Positions 55,704 to 64,000 of a stretch of 64,000 bases of DNA are shown here, one piece after another. A model generated the notes under the pieces. That model saw nothing but the letters and a program-made list of their open reading frames with translations, made no database searches and was not told the DNA's origin. The stretch is from Kalymmatonema hyalinum WJT4-NPBG1 (GTDB lineage: Bacteria > Cyanobacteriota > Cyanobacteriia > Cyanobacteriales > Nostocaceae). A program made the position numbers and the translations under genes. Numbering within the stretch: the stretch's first letter is position 1; the number at the start of each line of letters is the position of its first letter. The stretch covers positions 1-64,000 of the forward strand of contig JAHHIB010000010.1 in the NCBI GenBank assembly GCA_019359075.1, written 5' to 3'.

Positions 55704-57233
55704 CTATAATCTGCGCCAGCGGCGACCATCCTGGTTAATCAACAATTCCGCTTCGGCTGGTTCCCAAGTACCAGCTTCATACCGGGGAACCGATGCCGGA
55801 TCTGCGGGTGCATCCCAAACGGAAAGGGTTGGTGTGACAACCTGCCAAGCGGCTTCGACTTCGTCTCCCCGTGTGAATAATGTCTGATCGCCCATCATAC
55901 AATCTAAAAACAGGCGATCATAGGCATCGGAAGTTGCTTGAATACCAAAAGAACCATAAGTAAAGTCCATGTCAACGGAACGGGTACGGAATTCCGCTCC
56001 TGGCATCTTGACTTCAAAACGTAGAGAAATTCCTTCATTAGGCTGAATCCGCATTGCCAAAATGTTACCAGCCATTTGTTGGGCAGCAGATGGAAACATC
56101 CGAGAAGGAACTTCGCGGAAGTGGATCGAAATCTCACTCACTTTTTTTGGCATCCGCTTACCAGTACGCAAGTAGAACGGAACTCCTTGCCAGCGCCAGT
56201 TGTCAACCAGAAACTTCACCGCCACATAAGTGGGTGTCGTGGAATTTGGATTAACTCCTGGTTCCTCATGATACCCTGGCACGGGTTTACCCTTCATCCA
56301 CCCAGCACTATACTGACCCCGGACTGCAGAACGGTGCAAATTTTGGACATCAGCTAATCGAGTCGCCCGGAGTACCTTGACTTTTTCCGTACGGATGCTG
56401 TCGGCATCTAGGGCATTGGGAGGCTCGATCGCGGTGAATAAGAAAAGTTGCATGAGGTGGTTTTGCAACATATCTCGCAGTGCGCCGGAACTTTCATAAT
56501 ATCCAGCGCGGTCTTCAACTCCTACGGTTTCTGCTACAGTAATCTGAACATGATCAACAAATTGGCGATTCCACAGGGGTTCAAAAATCGCATTGGCAAA
56601 GCGAAACACCAGTAGATTCTGAACTGTTTCTTTTCCGAGATAGTGGTCTATCCGGTAGACTTGCTGTTCTTTGCAATATTTCTGTACCACTCGGTTAAGA
56701 CTTTGGGCAGAAGCCAAGTCCCGACCAAAGGGTTTTTCAATCATTAAACGATGCTTGTACGCGTCTTCCAGCATCCCCTCTGAGCCAAGCTGCTTGATTG
56801 CTTCTGGAAAGAAATTCGGCGCAACAGACAGGTAGAACATTCGGTTTCCGCGTGTTCCCCTTTTCTCGTCTAACTCACTTAAGAAATTCTTTAGTTTCTG
56901 GTAACTTTCAGGCTTGTCGATATCACCAGAGCAGTAGAACAGACCTTGGGAGAAGTCTTGCCACAGTTCCTCCTGACCGACACCGCCATGAGCTTCTTCC
57001 ATGCCCTTGCGCATCTGTTCGCGGAAGTATTCATGGCTCCAGTCCCGACGTGCTACACCAACAATGGTGGTTTCTGGTGGAATGCGTCGTTCTTGTCGCA
57101 GTTTGTAAAGTGCTGGTACCAGTTTACGCCAAGTAAGGTCGCCGGAAGCACCAAAGATAACTATGATCTGGGGTTCGGGCATCCGTTGCTGTTGCAGACC
57201 AACCCGCAGCGGATTTTCTAGCAGACTGACCAT
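55704..57233 (-). CDS. zwf: Glucose-6-phosphate 1-dehydrogenase
   Basis: 509 aa, normal length. The NADP motif is [18 protein letters not shown] (residues about 29-46). The substrate and catalytic block [20 protein letters not shown] (about 197-216) holds the active-site His. EKPFGRDL is also present. It starts the oxidative pentose phosphate pathway and supplies NADPH in the dark and in heterocysts. It is third in the fbp-tal-zwf-opcA cluster, with OpcA as its activator. The ATG at 57233 gives [20 protein letters not shown], as in other cyanobacterial Zwf. Confidence 0.97.
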   Translation of the reverse strand: MVSLLENPLRVGLQQQRMPEPQIIVIFGASGDLTWRKLVPALYKLRQERRIPPETTIVGVARRDWSHEYFREQMRKGMEEAHGGVGQEELWQDFSQGLFYCSGDIDKPESYQKLKNFLSELDEKRGTRGNRMFYLSVAPNFFPEAIKQLGSEGMLEDAYKHRLMIEKPFGRDLASAQSLNRVVQKYCKEQQVYRIDHYLGKETVQNLLVFRFANAIFEPLWNRQFVDHVQITVAETVGVEDRAGYYESSGALRDMLQNHLMQLFLFTAIEPPNALDADSIRTEKVKVLRATRLADVQNLHRSAVRGQYSAGWMKGKPVPGYHEEPGVNPNSTTPTYVAVKFLVDNWRWQGVPFYLRTGKRMPKKVSEISIHFREVPSRMFPSAAQQMAGNILAMRIQPNEGISLRFEVKMPGAEFRTRSVDMDFTYGSFGIQATSDAYDRLFLDCMMGDQTLFTRGDEVEAAWQVVTPTLSVWDAPADPASVPRYEAGTWEPAEAELLINQDGRRWRRL

Positions 57234-57330
57234 AACAATTTTGGATTAGGGATGTGAGATTTGCGATTAGAGATTGGGGATTGGGAATTGTTAGTTGTCC
57301 AAATGCGTCAAACAGGGCAACTGTATATGA

Positions 57331-57366
57331 GTTAGTGGTTAGTCGAAGTTTCTACTAACCACTAAC
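57331..57366. repeat. Repeat hairpin, tal-zwf spacer
   Basis: GTTAGTGGTTAGT (57331-57343) with ACTAACCACTAAC (57354-57366), 13-bp perfect stem and a 10-nt loop. Same repeat type as in the other two spacers of the operon. Confidence 0.85.
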
Positions 57367-57376
57367 CAGTACCTAT

Positions 57377-58522
57377 CTACACTGGCGACAACTGTCTAAC
57401 TTTGGTTTCTAGAGAACCCATCAGCGATTCAAAGGGCTTGACAAACTTATCGATACCATCAACGAGTAGTTCGTCCATCGCTTTGTTGATATCGATGTTG
57501 ATATCTGGGTCTTTGAGGCTTTCTATCAGGTTATAAGCTTCTTCCACACCTGTATCAACGCGGCTGGCGACGTTGCAGTGGTCAGCACAAGCTTCAATCG
57601 TCGCAGGTGGCAGAGTGTTCACTGTGTCGGGACCAATCAACTCATCGACATACATGACGTCGCTGTAGCTGGGGTCTTTGGTGCTGGTGCTTGCCCACAG
57701 GAGGCGTTGCACGTTAGCACCTTTGGCGGACAATGCTTTCCATTGCTCAGTCTGAATAATCTTTTTGTATTCCTGGTAAGCAATTTTAGCGTTGGCGATC
57801 GCCACTTTTCCTTTCACAGTTTTGAGCTTTGCTTCTTGGGTAATGTCATCAACGCCTTTTTTCAATTTAGCGTCAATCTTACCGTCAATATTACTGTCAA
57901 TCCGGCTGAGGAAGAAGCTCGCTACAGACGAAATTTTGCTAATGTCTTGACCTTCTGCAACCCGTTTTTCTAAGCCGCGAATGTAAGCCCAAGCTGTGTT
58001 GACGTAGCTTTGAACAGAGAACAGCAAGGTAACGTTGACGCTGATTCCTTCCGATATTACCTGCTCAACTGCTGGCAAACCCGCTTCTGTACCGGGAATT
58101 TTAATCATCAAGTTTTCCCGACCAACTTCTTGGTAATAGCGGCGGGCTTCTTTGATTGTTGCCTCAGTGTCATGAGCAATGGTTGGTGGGACTTCGATGC
58201 TCACATAACCATCCAATCCCTCAGTGGCATCATAAACAGGGCGCAATATATCACAAGCGTTGCGGATGTCTGCAAAAGCTAGCGATTCATAAATTTTGTA
58301 TGTCGGTAATCCAGCCTTGATCCCCGCTTCAATATCGGCATCATAAATTGCGTTACCGGCGATCGCTTTTTCAAAGATAGCTGGGTTAGAGGTGATCCCG
58401 CAGATTCCTTTATTTTCAACTAGGTCTTTGAGCTCCCCAGATTGAACAATATCACGGCTCAAATTATCCATCCAGATACTTTGACCGTACTTTTTAATCT
58501 CTAGTAGTTGATTAGTTGCCAT
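57377..58522 (-). CDS. tal: Transaldolase
   Basis: 381 aa, the longer transaldolase class found in cyanobacteria and actinobacteria. Landmarks: SIWMDNLSRDIVQSGEL, GITSNPAIFEKAI, YDATEGLDGYVSIEVPP, the Schiff-base Lys in NLMIKIPGTEAGLPA (about residue 141) and the FLSRID segment. It moves a dihydroxyacetone unit between sugar phosphates in the non-oxidative pentose phosphate pathway. Second gene of the fbp-tal-zwf-opcA cluster. CAGGAG lies about 13 nt before the start. Confidence 0.96.
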   Translation of the reverse strand: MATNQLLEIKKYGQSIWMDNLSRDIVQSGELKDLVENKGICGITSNPAIFEKAIAGNAIYDADIEAGIKAGLPTYKIYESLAFADIRNACDILRPVYDATEGLDGYVSIEVPPTIAHDTEATIKEARRYYQEVGRENLMIKIPGTEAGLPAVEQVISEGISVNVTLLFSVQSYVNTAWAYIRGLEKRVAEGQDISKISSVASFFLSRIDSNIDGKIDAKLKKGVDDITQEAKLKTVKGKVAIANAKIAYQEYKKIIQTEQWKALSAKGANVQRLLWASTSTKDPSYSDVMYVDELIGPDTVNTLPPATIEACADHCNVASRVDTGVEEAYNLIESLKDPDINIDINKAMDELLVDGIDKFVKPFESLMGSLETKVRQLSPV

Positions 58523-58588
58523 AGCTGTATTCGTTTAACTCCTGCTAATGATCTGTTTAAGTAACGTTTGTCAGGCTGTTAGTTGTTG

Positions 58589-58644
58589 GTTATTGGTTGT
58601 TCGTTGTTTGACTTCCCAATAACTACTAACCATTAACCAATAAC
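58589..58644. repeat. Repeat hairpin, fbp-tal spacer
   Basis: GTTATTGGTT (58589-58598) and AACCAATAAC (58635-58644) pair within a run of TTAGTTG/ACTAACC heptamer-like units (58577-58672). Confidence 0.7.
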
Positions 58645-58710
58645 TGCTAACCACTAACCACTCACTCATGGCTTATGTGCTTGCTGCACCCAAGACTGAC
58701 CTTTTCACAC

Positions 58711-59763
58711 TCAAGAGTGACCGTTTTTAATAAAAGACTCCACCTTTGCGACATCTGTTGGGCTTCCAATAATCAAAGGCGTGCGCTGGTGCAGTTGTTT
58801 CGCTACCACGTCTAAGATTTCCATGTGTCCCGTAGTAGCGCGACCACCTGCTTGCTCAATGACAAAGGCTAGGGGAGCGGATTCATAAAGCAAGCGCAGT
58901 TTACCTTCTGGTTTTGAAAGTGTACCAGGGTAGAGAAACACACCGCCTTGAAGCAAAATTCTGTGGATATCACTTACCATTGCTCCACTATAGCGAGCGG
59001 TGTAGCCTTCTGTTCTGTGAACGTAGCGGACGTATTCCCGAATCGGTTCATCCCACTGCCAAAAATTACCCTCGTTGACGCTGTATATGGAACTGTGATC
59101 AGGAATCCGGATATTTTCTTCCGTGAGGATAAACTCCCCTAAGCTGGGGTCGAGGGTAAACGAATGAACTCCCTTACCAATAGTATAGACCAGCATCGTG
59201 CTGGGACCATACAATATGTAGCCGGCGGCAATTTGCTTGCGCCCAGGAGCTAGCAGGTCAGCTGCTTCACCATTGAGGTCGTTTCCTTCCTGTTGCCGAA
59301 TCGCGAAGATGGAACCCAAACTGAGATTTGTATCGGTGTTGGATGAGCCATCAATCGGGTCATACAAAAGAGTGTAGCGACCTATGGGGCAGTTTTCAGG
59401 AATGTAGTAGGGGTTTTCCATTTCTTCAGAAGCTAGGCGACAGACTAAACCGCTTTGCTTGAAAACCGAGATAAAGACATCATTGGCATAGACATCCATC
59501 TTTTTGACGGATTCTCCCTGCACATTGACTTCCCCTGTAAATCCGAGAACCCCTTCCATTAAGCCTGCACGGCTCATGCGACGAGCAATCAGTTTGCCAG
59601 CCAAGGCGATCCGATTCATCAGCGCACTCAGATCTTGCGCCTCGGGCGAAAAGCTGTGAAGTTGCTGTAGGACATGACGGGATAATGTTGTACAATCACG
59701 ATCTAACGCCTTGTCTACTACTTCGCTGCTTACCGACTCTAAAGATTCCGGCACTTTAGCCAT
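58711..59763 (-). CDS. fbp: Class I fructose-1,6-bisphosphatase
   Basis: 350 aa. Metal and substrate site [20 protein letters not shown] (residues about 134-153), [25 protein letters not shown] and a terminal region with [18 protein letters not shown]. It removes the 1-phosphate of fructose 1,6-bisphosphate for gluconeogenesis and recycles hexose phosphate into the pentose phosphate pathway encoded by the genes that follow. GGGAG lies 9 nt before the ATG. First gene of the cluster; a 586-bp gene-free region upstream should hold the operon promoter. Confidence 0.97.
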   Translation of the reverse strand: MAKVPESLESVSSEVVDKALDRDCTTLSRHVLQQLHSFSPEAQDLSALMNRIALAGKLIARRMSRAGLMEGVLGFTGEVNVQGESVKKMDVYANDVFISVFKQSGLVCRLASEEMENPYYIPENCPIGRYTLLYDPIDGSSNTDTNLSLGSIFAIRQQEGNDLNGEAADLLAPGRKQIAAGYILYGPSTMLVYTIGKGVHSFTLDPSLGEFILTEENIRIPDHSSIYSVNEGNFWQWDEPIREYVRYVHRTEGYTARYSGAMVSDIHRILLQGGVFLYPGTLSKPEGKLRLLYESAPLAFVIEQAGGRATTGHMEILDVVAKQLHQRTPLIIGSPTDVAKVESFIKNGHS

Positions 59764-60349
59764 TTTTTATTCTCCCTAGAGACTAGGTGTTTGTTGGGTT
59801 CATCCCCTGCGTTGCAACTTGTGGTTGCTGCCTCTATCTTAGAAAGGTAATTTGACAATCTAAATGTGATTTTAGATAAACTAAAGAAATGAATCACCTG
59901 TAGGTCTATCCAAAGCTAAGTCACCAGCTTGGAATGCTATACTTGAGCAAGTCTACCTAGTTTAAATGGAAATTTAAACACAATCGTGTCTCACCAGACA
60001 GAACTCGATAGGTATACTGAGGAAATCAAGCGAACCGCGCCGCTGTAGACGAAAGAAACATTTGTTACTGTGGAAGTTGACATGATGTCCCCAGTCGCTG
60101 GGCAGACTTATAGAAAAATGGAAAAAATCAAAAGCAGCAAACCCTACACTCCAAGTCTGTTGAACGTCGCTGAGTATACTTTAGGATTTTAAAAACCGAC
60201 TCGTCATGACTATGAGCTCAGAGTCACAACTCGTCGGACATAACTCGATCAAATTGTTTTATTGATTTTTTCTAGATATTTCAGCGCTTAATAGCTTGCA
60301 TAACTAGAAAACAATTTGCTAGTATTGTATTTCATCGCTCTTAAGACTA
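59764..60349. other. Intergenic region upstream of the fbp operon
   Basis: 586 bases. It should contain the operon promoter on the minus strand and the end of the RRM gene. I looked for an NtcA-type GTA-N8-TAC box near the fbp start and did not find one. No gene is supported. Confidence 0.45.
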
Positions 60350-60625
60350 TTATCTTTTCACCCAACTACCTTGTCGCTCCTCCTCGCGGGGTTTAGCCTT
60401 ATTAACTCTGAGTTGGCGACCCATCCATTCAGCTCCATCTAACTCTGTAATGGCAGTGCCCTCTTGGGCATCTTCGCTCATGTCAACAAAGGCAAAACCG
60501 CGTAATCGTCCGGTTTCACGGTCAGTAGGTAACACAACTCTTTTGACCTCGCCATATTCTGCAAATACTAATTTTAAATCTGCTTCTGTGGCGCGGTAGG
60601 ACAGATTTCCAACGTAAATAGTCAT
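60350..60625 (-). CDS. RRM-type RNA-binding protein
   Basis: 91 aa from ATG 60625 (MTIYVGNLSYRATEADLKLV); the frame is open 20 codons further but homology begins here. One RRM with RNP2 IYVGNLSY (residues 3-10) and RNP1 RGFAFVDM (about 42-49). The tail is short and basic (KAKPREEERQGSWVKR) and lacks the Gly-rich end found in the cold-induced cyanobacterial Rbp proteins. It may bind mRNA. Monocistronic. Confidence 0.9.
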   Translation of the reverse strand: MTIYVGNLSYRATEADLKLVFAEYGEVKRVVLPTDRETGRLRGFAFVDMSEDAQEGTAITELDGAEWMGRQLRVNKAKPREEERQGSWVKR

Positions 60626-61595
60626 GTGAATCACGTAAGTCGCAACAAAGAGCGAAGAGTTCAGCTTGAAAACAGCGATCAACAAATAGCAGGAATTGCT
60701 TTCGTCTCGTCTGATTCACCAATGGCAAACATTGTAGGAGCAAAGCAACCAAGGAGGTTGCGTCTTCTTACAAATCAACCAGTGGTCATGCTGAATTTTC
60801 GCATACGCTACATATCATAACTGATTGCGTCAATTTTCAAAGTATGGGATTTTACAAACACTTATAGGTTGAAATCAGCTTGACTTATATGTGCTGATGT
60901 CTCTTATGGTTAATAAAATTTTGTTTGATTTTTTCTAAGTTTAAATTATGAAAAATACCTATTTATGCAGATGCGGAAAGTTCAATTTTTGACTTTTGGC
61001 ATTTTCATTTAGGCTGAAATGAGTTCCATGCCATACCTGAGATGATCTGTGCACCCCTCTTTAGAAGGAGGCAAGGGGGCTGTTGAAAGGTGTTATAAAC
61101 CGAGTAGCGGAGCAAACCGCCCTACGAATATCTTGCAATAAAAAAGAATAGGTAGAAATTTTTATACACTAAAAGGATTTCTAACAAATAAATTATCCCC
61201 TAACAGTCGGGTGGGCATCGCGGAGCGTCCAGATTATAGGACGAGCTAGAAGCCATACGTGTCAAGAACCATGCTCAAACATGGAATTTCCCGTCGTTTT
61301 AGATCCCTCAACGCCCGATCCTCGGGGGCTAAAGTTTTATCTCCCCCTTGGATGGGGGGATTAAGGGGGGATCGAAAACCTAGATGGTACATCGAAAAAT
61401 GCTCAAATACTTGTCAATAATCGCTTTGGGCTTAAGTTGACACCAATGGCACGAATCCCATCCCACAAGAAAGAGTTAGATATTTTTTAATTTGGAAGTC
61501 TTTAACATCTGCTCACCTGATGCAAAGACGCAAAGGTATCTAGTGCCTCTTTGCGTCTTTAGATGAGATTTTAGGGAAAATCAGTGAACCTAAGT
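60626..61595. other. Longest gene-free stretch of the window
   Basis: 970 bases. The first 200 include the RRM gene leader. The part from about 61050 to 61400 is GC-richer and holds dispersed-repeat-like sequence (CTCCCCCTTGGATGGGGGGA; AACCGCCCTACG). No coding frame or known RNA could be supported. A small RNA cannot be excluded. Confidence 0.45.
61524..61560 (-). terminator. Hairpin downstream of the 75-aa protein gene
   Basis: AAAGACGCAAAG (61524-61535) / CTTTGCGTCTTT (61549-61560), a 12-bp perfect stem placed 36 nt after the stop codon of the leftward gene. Confidence 0.6.
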
Positions 61596-61823
61596 TTATT
61601 CAATGCTAATCGACTGAGGACCACCAGTTTTGCCATTATGTGCCTGAGTGGGTTCAGTAGTTAAAGCCCTGTTGGTACTTAAACCGCGTTGTTGGTCGAG
61701 CCAGCTTTTAACGGGGTCGTCAGCAAGGCTGAGCCGAAGCAAACCAGAAACAAAGCCGCCTAGAAATGAGACTGGGTGCTGGGTGAATTGTTTAAATATG
61801 GGTGTTAATTCATCAATGAACAT
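61596..61823 (-). CDS. Small conserved cyanobacterial protein
   Basis: 75 aa. The N-terminal half MFIDELTPIFKQFTQHPVSF followed by LGGFVSGLLRLSLADDPVKSWL looks like an amphipathic or membrane-associated helix pair. The tail is polar and low in complexity. CAGGAG lies 8 nt before the ATG, which strongly supports translation. The pattern looks conserved in cyanobacteria, but I know no function. Next to nrdJ (204 nt apart, same strand) but probably a separate transcript given the terminators on both sides. Confidence 0.7.
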   Translation of the reverse strand: MFIDELTPIFKQFTQHPVSFLGGFVSGLLRLSLADDPVKSWLDQQRGLSTNRALTTEPTQAHNGKTGGPQSISIE

Positions 61824-61975
61824 GAGAAATCTCCTGGCACTTCATTAAAAATTACGACTATTAAAGTGATCGTAACGTGTTGGGCAATGCCTTTCTTAGC
61901 ATTGTTGTCGTTTTGTCAGCCTTGTGTGCTGTGTTGTGAGGAAAGCTGGGACTGCATCTATCTAAAAATAGAATA

Positions 61976-62010
61976 AGCGGTGGTAGAACATTCCCAACAC
62001 AACCACCGCT
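61976..62010 (-). terminator. Terminator of nrdJ
   Basis: AGCGGTGGT / ACCACCGCT stem with a 17-nt loop; on the minus strand it is followed by a T-rich TATTCTATTTTT. It lies 18 nt beyond the nrdJ stop codon. Confidence 0.7.
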
Positions 62011-62027
62011 GTTCGTCTCGATTGTAT

Positions 62028-63098
62028 TTACATCGAAGTTTGTTCAGGCATCATGCATTTATCAGAGTCACAACCTGCTGGTCCTGCTTCTATTAACTCG
62101 CCGAAATCATAGCGGCTCAAAACAGCATGGAAATCTTCGGTTTGGCGACGCATCTCCACTTCTTTCATCAGCTGTTCGTACTGCTGTTTTGTGATAGGCT
62201 CGAAGGGCAAGCGCGGAAAAGTTTGAAGATCGTCAAACCGTGCCAGAAGTGCGGCGCTTATGTAGCCTTCATCATCTCTGATAGCTTCATATATGCGGGT
62301 TCCTAAGGCTTCAACTTCATTTTCCCGTAGTTCAATGGTGGCAGAGGTGTTATGTGTAACATAAAATTTCTGCACCTGCATATAGAAATCCATTTGGGCG
62401 ATCGCATTAAATTGACTGATATCTATTTGATCAGCGCCTGGTAAATCAGCCCAGAGTACGGCGACCGGAATTTCCACCAGCCATTCGCTGACTCGTGCAT
62501 CCAAGGGATCGTTCAACAAGTTACCCTGTTCATCTTTGTCCGCTTGGGAGGGTATGACATTGTAGCCGTAGTCAATACAAGCCAACGCTACGGGATCATT
62601 TTTGCGGAAGGTGATCCGACGAAGAAATCTTTGCGCCTTGGGGGGATGCCATCCTGGACTCGCACTCGTGAGCAAAGACTTAGTACCGCTTGGTTGGACT
62701 GTGGTACAGCGATTTGGACGTTTGATATTGTGGCGATCGCAGTACTCCCAAACAACACGCTGCACAGTATTTTTCCAAAAACTTAGATATTCTTCCTCCC
62801 GACGCTTAAACGCCAATCCCTGAGCAGTTGCAGGTCTTCCTTCTGCCCACCAACGTAACCAATCTACCCCAAAAGCCTGAACAAAGAAATCAAATAAGCC
62901 TGTGAAAGAAACACCGACAATCGGGTCTAATTCACGGCTGTACTGGTAGCGTGGTTCAATAAATTTGTGATGCAAAAGTCCTGCTACAGAGAGCGCACCT
63001 GCGGTGAAAGCCTCCTCCTGTTCTTTGTAGTTATCTGGGTCAATTTGATTCAGGTGGATTTCCGCTAAGTTGCAGTGGAAATTCGAGCCAATAATTTC
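62028..63098 (-). CDS. nrdJ: AdoCbl-dependent (class II) ribonucleotide reductase, 3' exon
   Basis: About 356 codons of the C-terminal part, beginning EIIGSNFHCNLAEIHLNQID right after the intron. The ATG at 63099-63101 that would open this frame is intron sequence, not a start. Landmarks: the Glu of NPCG-E, FHC with one of the active-site Cys pair, VQPSGTKSLLTSASPGWHPP and QRFLRRITFRKNDP, and the C-terminal redox pair CDSDKC (C-x4-C) that reloads the active site. The protein reduces ribonucleoside triphosphates using adenosylcobalamin, with no oxygen need and no separate small subunit. Related to the Lactobacillus leichmannii monomeric enzyme. Splicing is required to join it to the upstream exon. 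Confidence 0.92.
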   Translation of the reverse strand, partial: EIIGSNFHCNLAEIHLNQIDPDNYKEQEEAFTAGALSVAGLLHHKFIEPRYQYSRELDPIVGVSFTGLFDFFVQAFGVDWLRWWAEGRPATAQGLAFKRREEEYLSFWKNTVQRVVWEYCDRHNIKRPNRCTTVQPSGTKSLLTSASPGWHPPKAQRFLRRITFRKNDPVALACIDYGYNVIPSQADKDEQGNLLNDPLDARVSEWLVEIPVAVLWADLPGADQIDISQFNAIAQMDFYMQVQKFYVTHNTSATIELRENEVEALGTRIYEAIRDDEGYISAALLARFDDLQTFPRLPFEPITKQQYEQLMKEVEMRRQTEDFHAVLSRYDFGELIEAGPAGCDSDKCMMPEQTSM

Positions 63099-63426
63099 CA
63101 TTTTTGTTACCCTAGAGGCTTTTTATCCCCTAGTTCTACGAGTTCTTAATTCCTCGCAGATCCGACTATATTTTCTACTAATGATTCACGATAGCATTAG
63201 TAGCCGGAGACTCGTGGAGCCGTTCTTAAGAACGGAGGTAAAACCCAGATTATATTCTTTTTAAAACCCAACAAATACTACTTTGAGTCTCTATTGATGG
63301 TTTAAAAAGGTTCACTCTCTAGTCTGTACGGTGTCAAAGGTGCTTTAGTTCCTCTGATTACCTCGGTATTCCCAATCGCAGGGTTCACCGAATTTCTCCG
63401 GTTTTTAACGTGAGGCAAAACTATCT
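63099..63426 (-). ncRNA. Group I intron interrupting nrdJ
   Basis: 328 nt with no ORF. The 5' exon ends ...CGTGTGGT and the intron starts AGATAG and ends in G (AAAAATG), as group I introns require. The guide GCCTCACG (63416-63409) pairs with exon CGTGTGGT: seven pairs including the diagnostic U-G at the splice site, with one U-U mismatch. P7 strands are visible as CAGACTA (63326-63320) and TATAGTC (63170-63164), with GGAAT-type P4 sequence near 63371-63366. The insertion falls between G and E of the NPCGE motif and excision restores the frame exactly. Exact subgroup and internal stems need folding. Confidence 0.88.
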
Positions 63427-64000
63427 ACCACACGGGTTTAAACCATAGCGAGCCAAACGATGCTCTAACTCACTTTCAGGAATTTGAGGATAATTCTCCT
63501 GCAACCAATCTTTGGCTTTTCCCTCAGCGTATGCTTTGAGAAAATCCACTTTTTGTTCATGATTTCTCAAAAGGTCACAGTTAGCTCTAGCTATCGCTTC
63601 ACCAGCCCATTGAATTGCACCTTCGCCGCTGTAATACTGTTTACGGACAGCATCAAGACATTCTTGTAATGTGGGCTTTTGGTGAAACACTCTTGTGTGG
63701 TTCGCCATTCTTAGAGCATCCCGCTCTGGATCGATGCGCCAGTTGCCATTTTCATCCTGCTGCCATAGATTGTTCTTGGCATCTGCAAACAAATTATCCT
63801 CACTGAAACCTTGGCGCATACCAGCTGAACGCCTAATGTTACCTGCAACAATTGTCACAGCTGCTTCATCAATCAATAAACAGCATTCAACAGAGTTTAA
63901 CTGTCGTCCTACAGCTTTATTCAGGATCGATGCACAACGCTCGTACAGCCCAGGCAATTTTACTGGATTAGCTACGCCTCCAAAGCCGTTGAGAGCCTCT
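63427..64000 (-). CDS. nrdJ: AdoCbl-dependent ribonucleotide reductase, upstream exon (partial)
   Basis: 191 codons, open through the right edge; the gene starts outside the window. In frame from the edge it reads EALNGFGGVANPVK, then LPGLYERCASILNKAVGRQL, VTIVAGNIRRSAGMRQGFSE and finally RYGLNPCG, where the radical Cys (Cys408 in L. leichmannii numbering, by family knowledge) is three residues from the splice site. Without splicing, translation stops two codons into the intron (R, then TAG). A TTG at 63957 is only an internal Leu codon. Confidence 0.92.

Noticed and set aside
62028-63101. The 357-aa frame starting MEIIGSNF as an independent gene
   Set aside because: Its ATG consists of the last three intron bases; the protein begins mid-motif (EIIGSNFHCN) and lacks the first half of the enzyme.
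63099-63426. An intein in NrdJ, as known in other cyanobacterial ribonucleotide reductases
   Set aside because: The insert is only 328 nt and is closed in frame by TAG two codons after the exon, so it cannot encode an intein. RNA intron features fit instead.
1-64000. tRNA or rRNA genes
   Set aside because: No cloverleaf with a GGTTCRANYCC-type T-loop or rRNA core sequence was recognised by eye; a tRNAscan-SE run would settle it.

Overview
The window is chromosomal DNA of a cyanobacterium, most likely a filamentous heterocyst-forming one (Nostocales type; inferred). The evidence is NDH-1 subunits NdhF1/NdhD1, a RbcR-type LysR regulator, the fbp-tal-zwf-opcA gene order, frequent GCGATCGC (HIP1) sites, heptanucleotide repeats of the TTAGTAG kind, tiny dispersed repeats inside genes, PEP-CTERM sorting, and an AdoCbl-dependent ribonucleotide reductase. 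No tRNA, rRNA or CRISPR array was seen.

Layout. 0-14 kb is an accessory, stress-flavoured stretch: an eRF1-like baeRF protein behind a structured leader, two DUF4383 membrane proteins about 11 kb apart, ChaB, a divergent glutathione-reductase-like protein, an erythromycin-esterase-family enzyme, an APC permease, three SDR enzymes (one membrane-anchored and fused to a DehI-like dehalogenase fold, one with His in place of the catalytic Tyr) and a broken nitroreductase. 14-17.7 kb holds a HAD phosphatase, a small conserved protein, a truncated P450, a beta-barrel protein whose signal peptide is frameshifted off by a 28-nt repeat, and a MITE-like element. 17.8-37 kb holds mostly housekeeping or conserved genes: a PEP-synthase-like protein, MgtC, RecF, a Ca2+-ATPase-like pump, a beta-propeller/transglutaminase protein, a Cas4/AddB-like Fe-S nuclease, LapA, a methyltransferase, DNA polymerase I, a DUF4114 PEP-CTERM protein, a Cof-type phosphatase and a stand-alone DALR protein.

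37-42.4 kb carries a Crp-family regulator, one intact and two decayed phosphate-binding-protein genes, and a membrane Ser/Thr kinase with a Cys-rich N-terminus. 42.4-51 kb is an NDH-1 neighbourhood (rbcR, NnrU/Z-ISO-like, thioredoxin-like, ndhF1, ndhD1), interrupted by a TnpB remnant. A second, full-length TnpB with a mutated RuvC aspartate abuts ndhD1 tail to tail. 52.7-59.8 kb holds cobyrinate a,c-diamide synthase and the oxidative pentose phosphate operon fbp-tal-zwf-opcA, whose three spacers each contain repeat-built hairpins. 60-64 kb has an RRM protein, a small conserved protein and the 3' part of nrdJ, split by a 328-nt group I intron exactly between the catalytic Cys and Glu of the NPCGE motif.

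The genes work together most clearly in the pentose phosphate operon (NADPH supply, with OpcA activating Zwf), in the NDH-1 pair (respiratory and cyclic electron flow), and perhaps in cobalamin synthesis feeding NrdJ. The most informative oddities are the group I intron, the kinase/phosphate-binding-protein locus, the SDR-DehI fusion, the mutated TnpB, and several insertions of very small repeats that break or lengthen genes.
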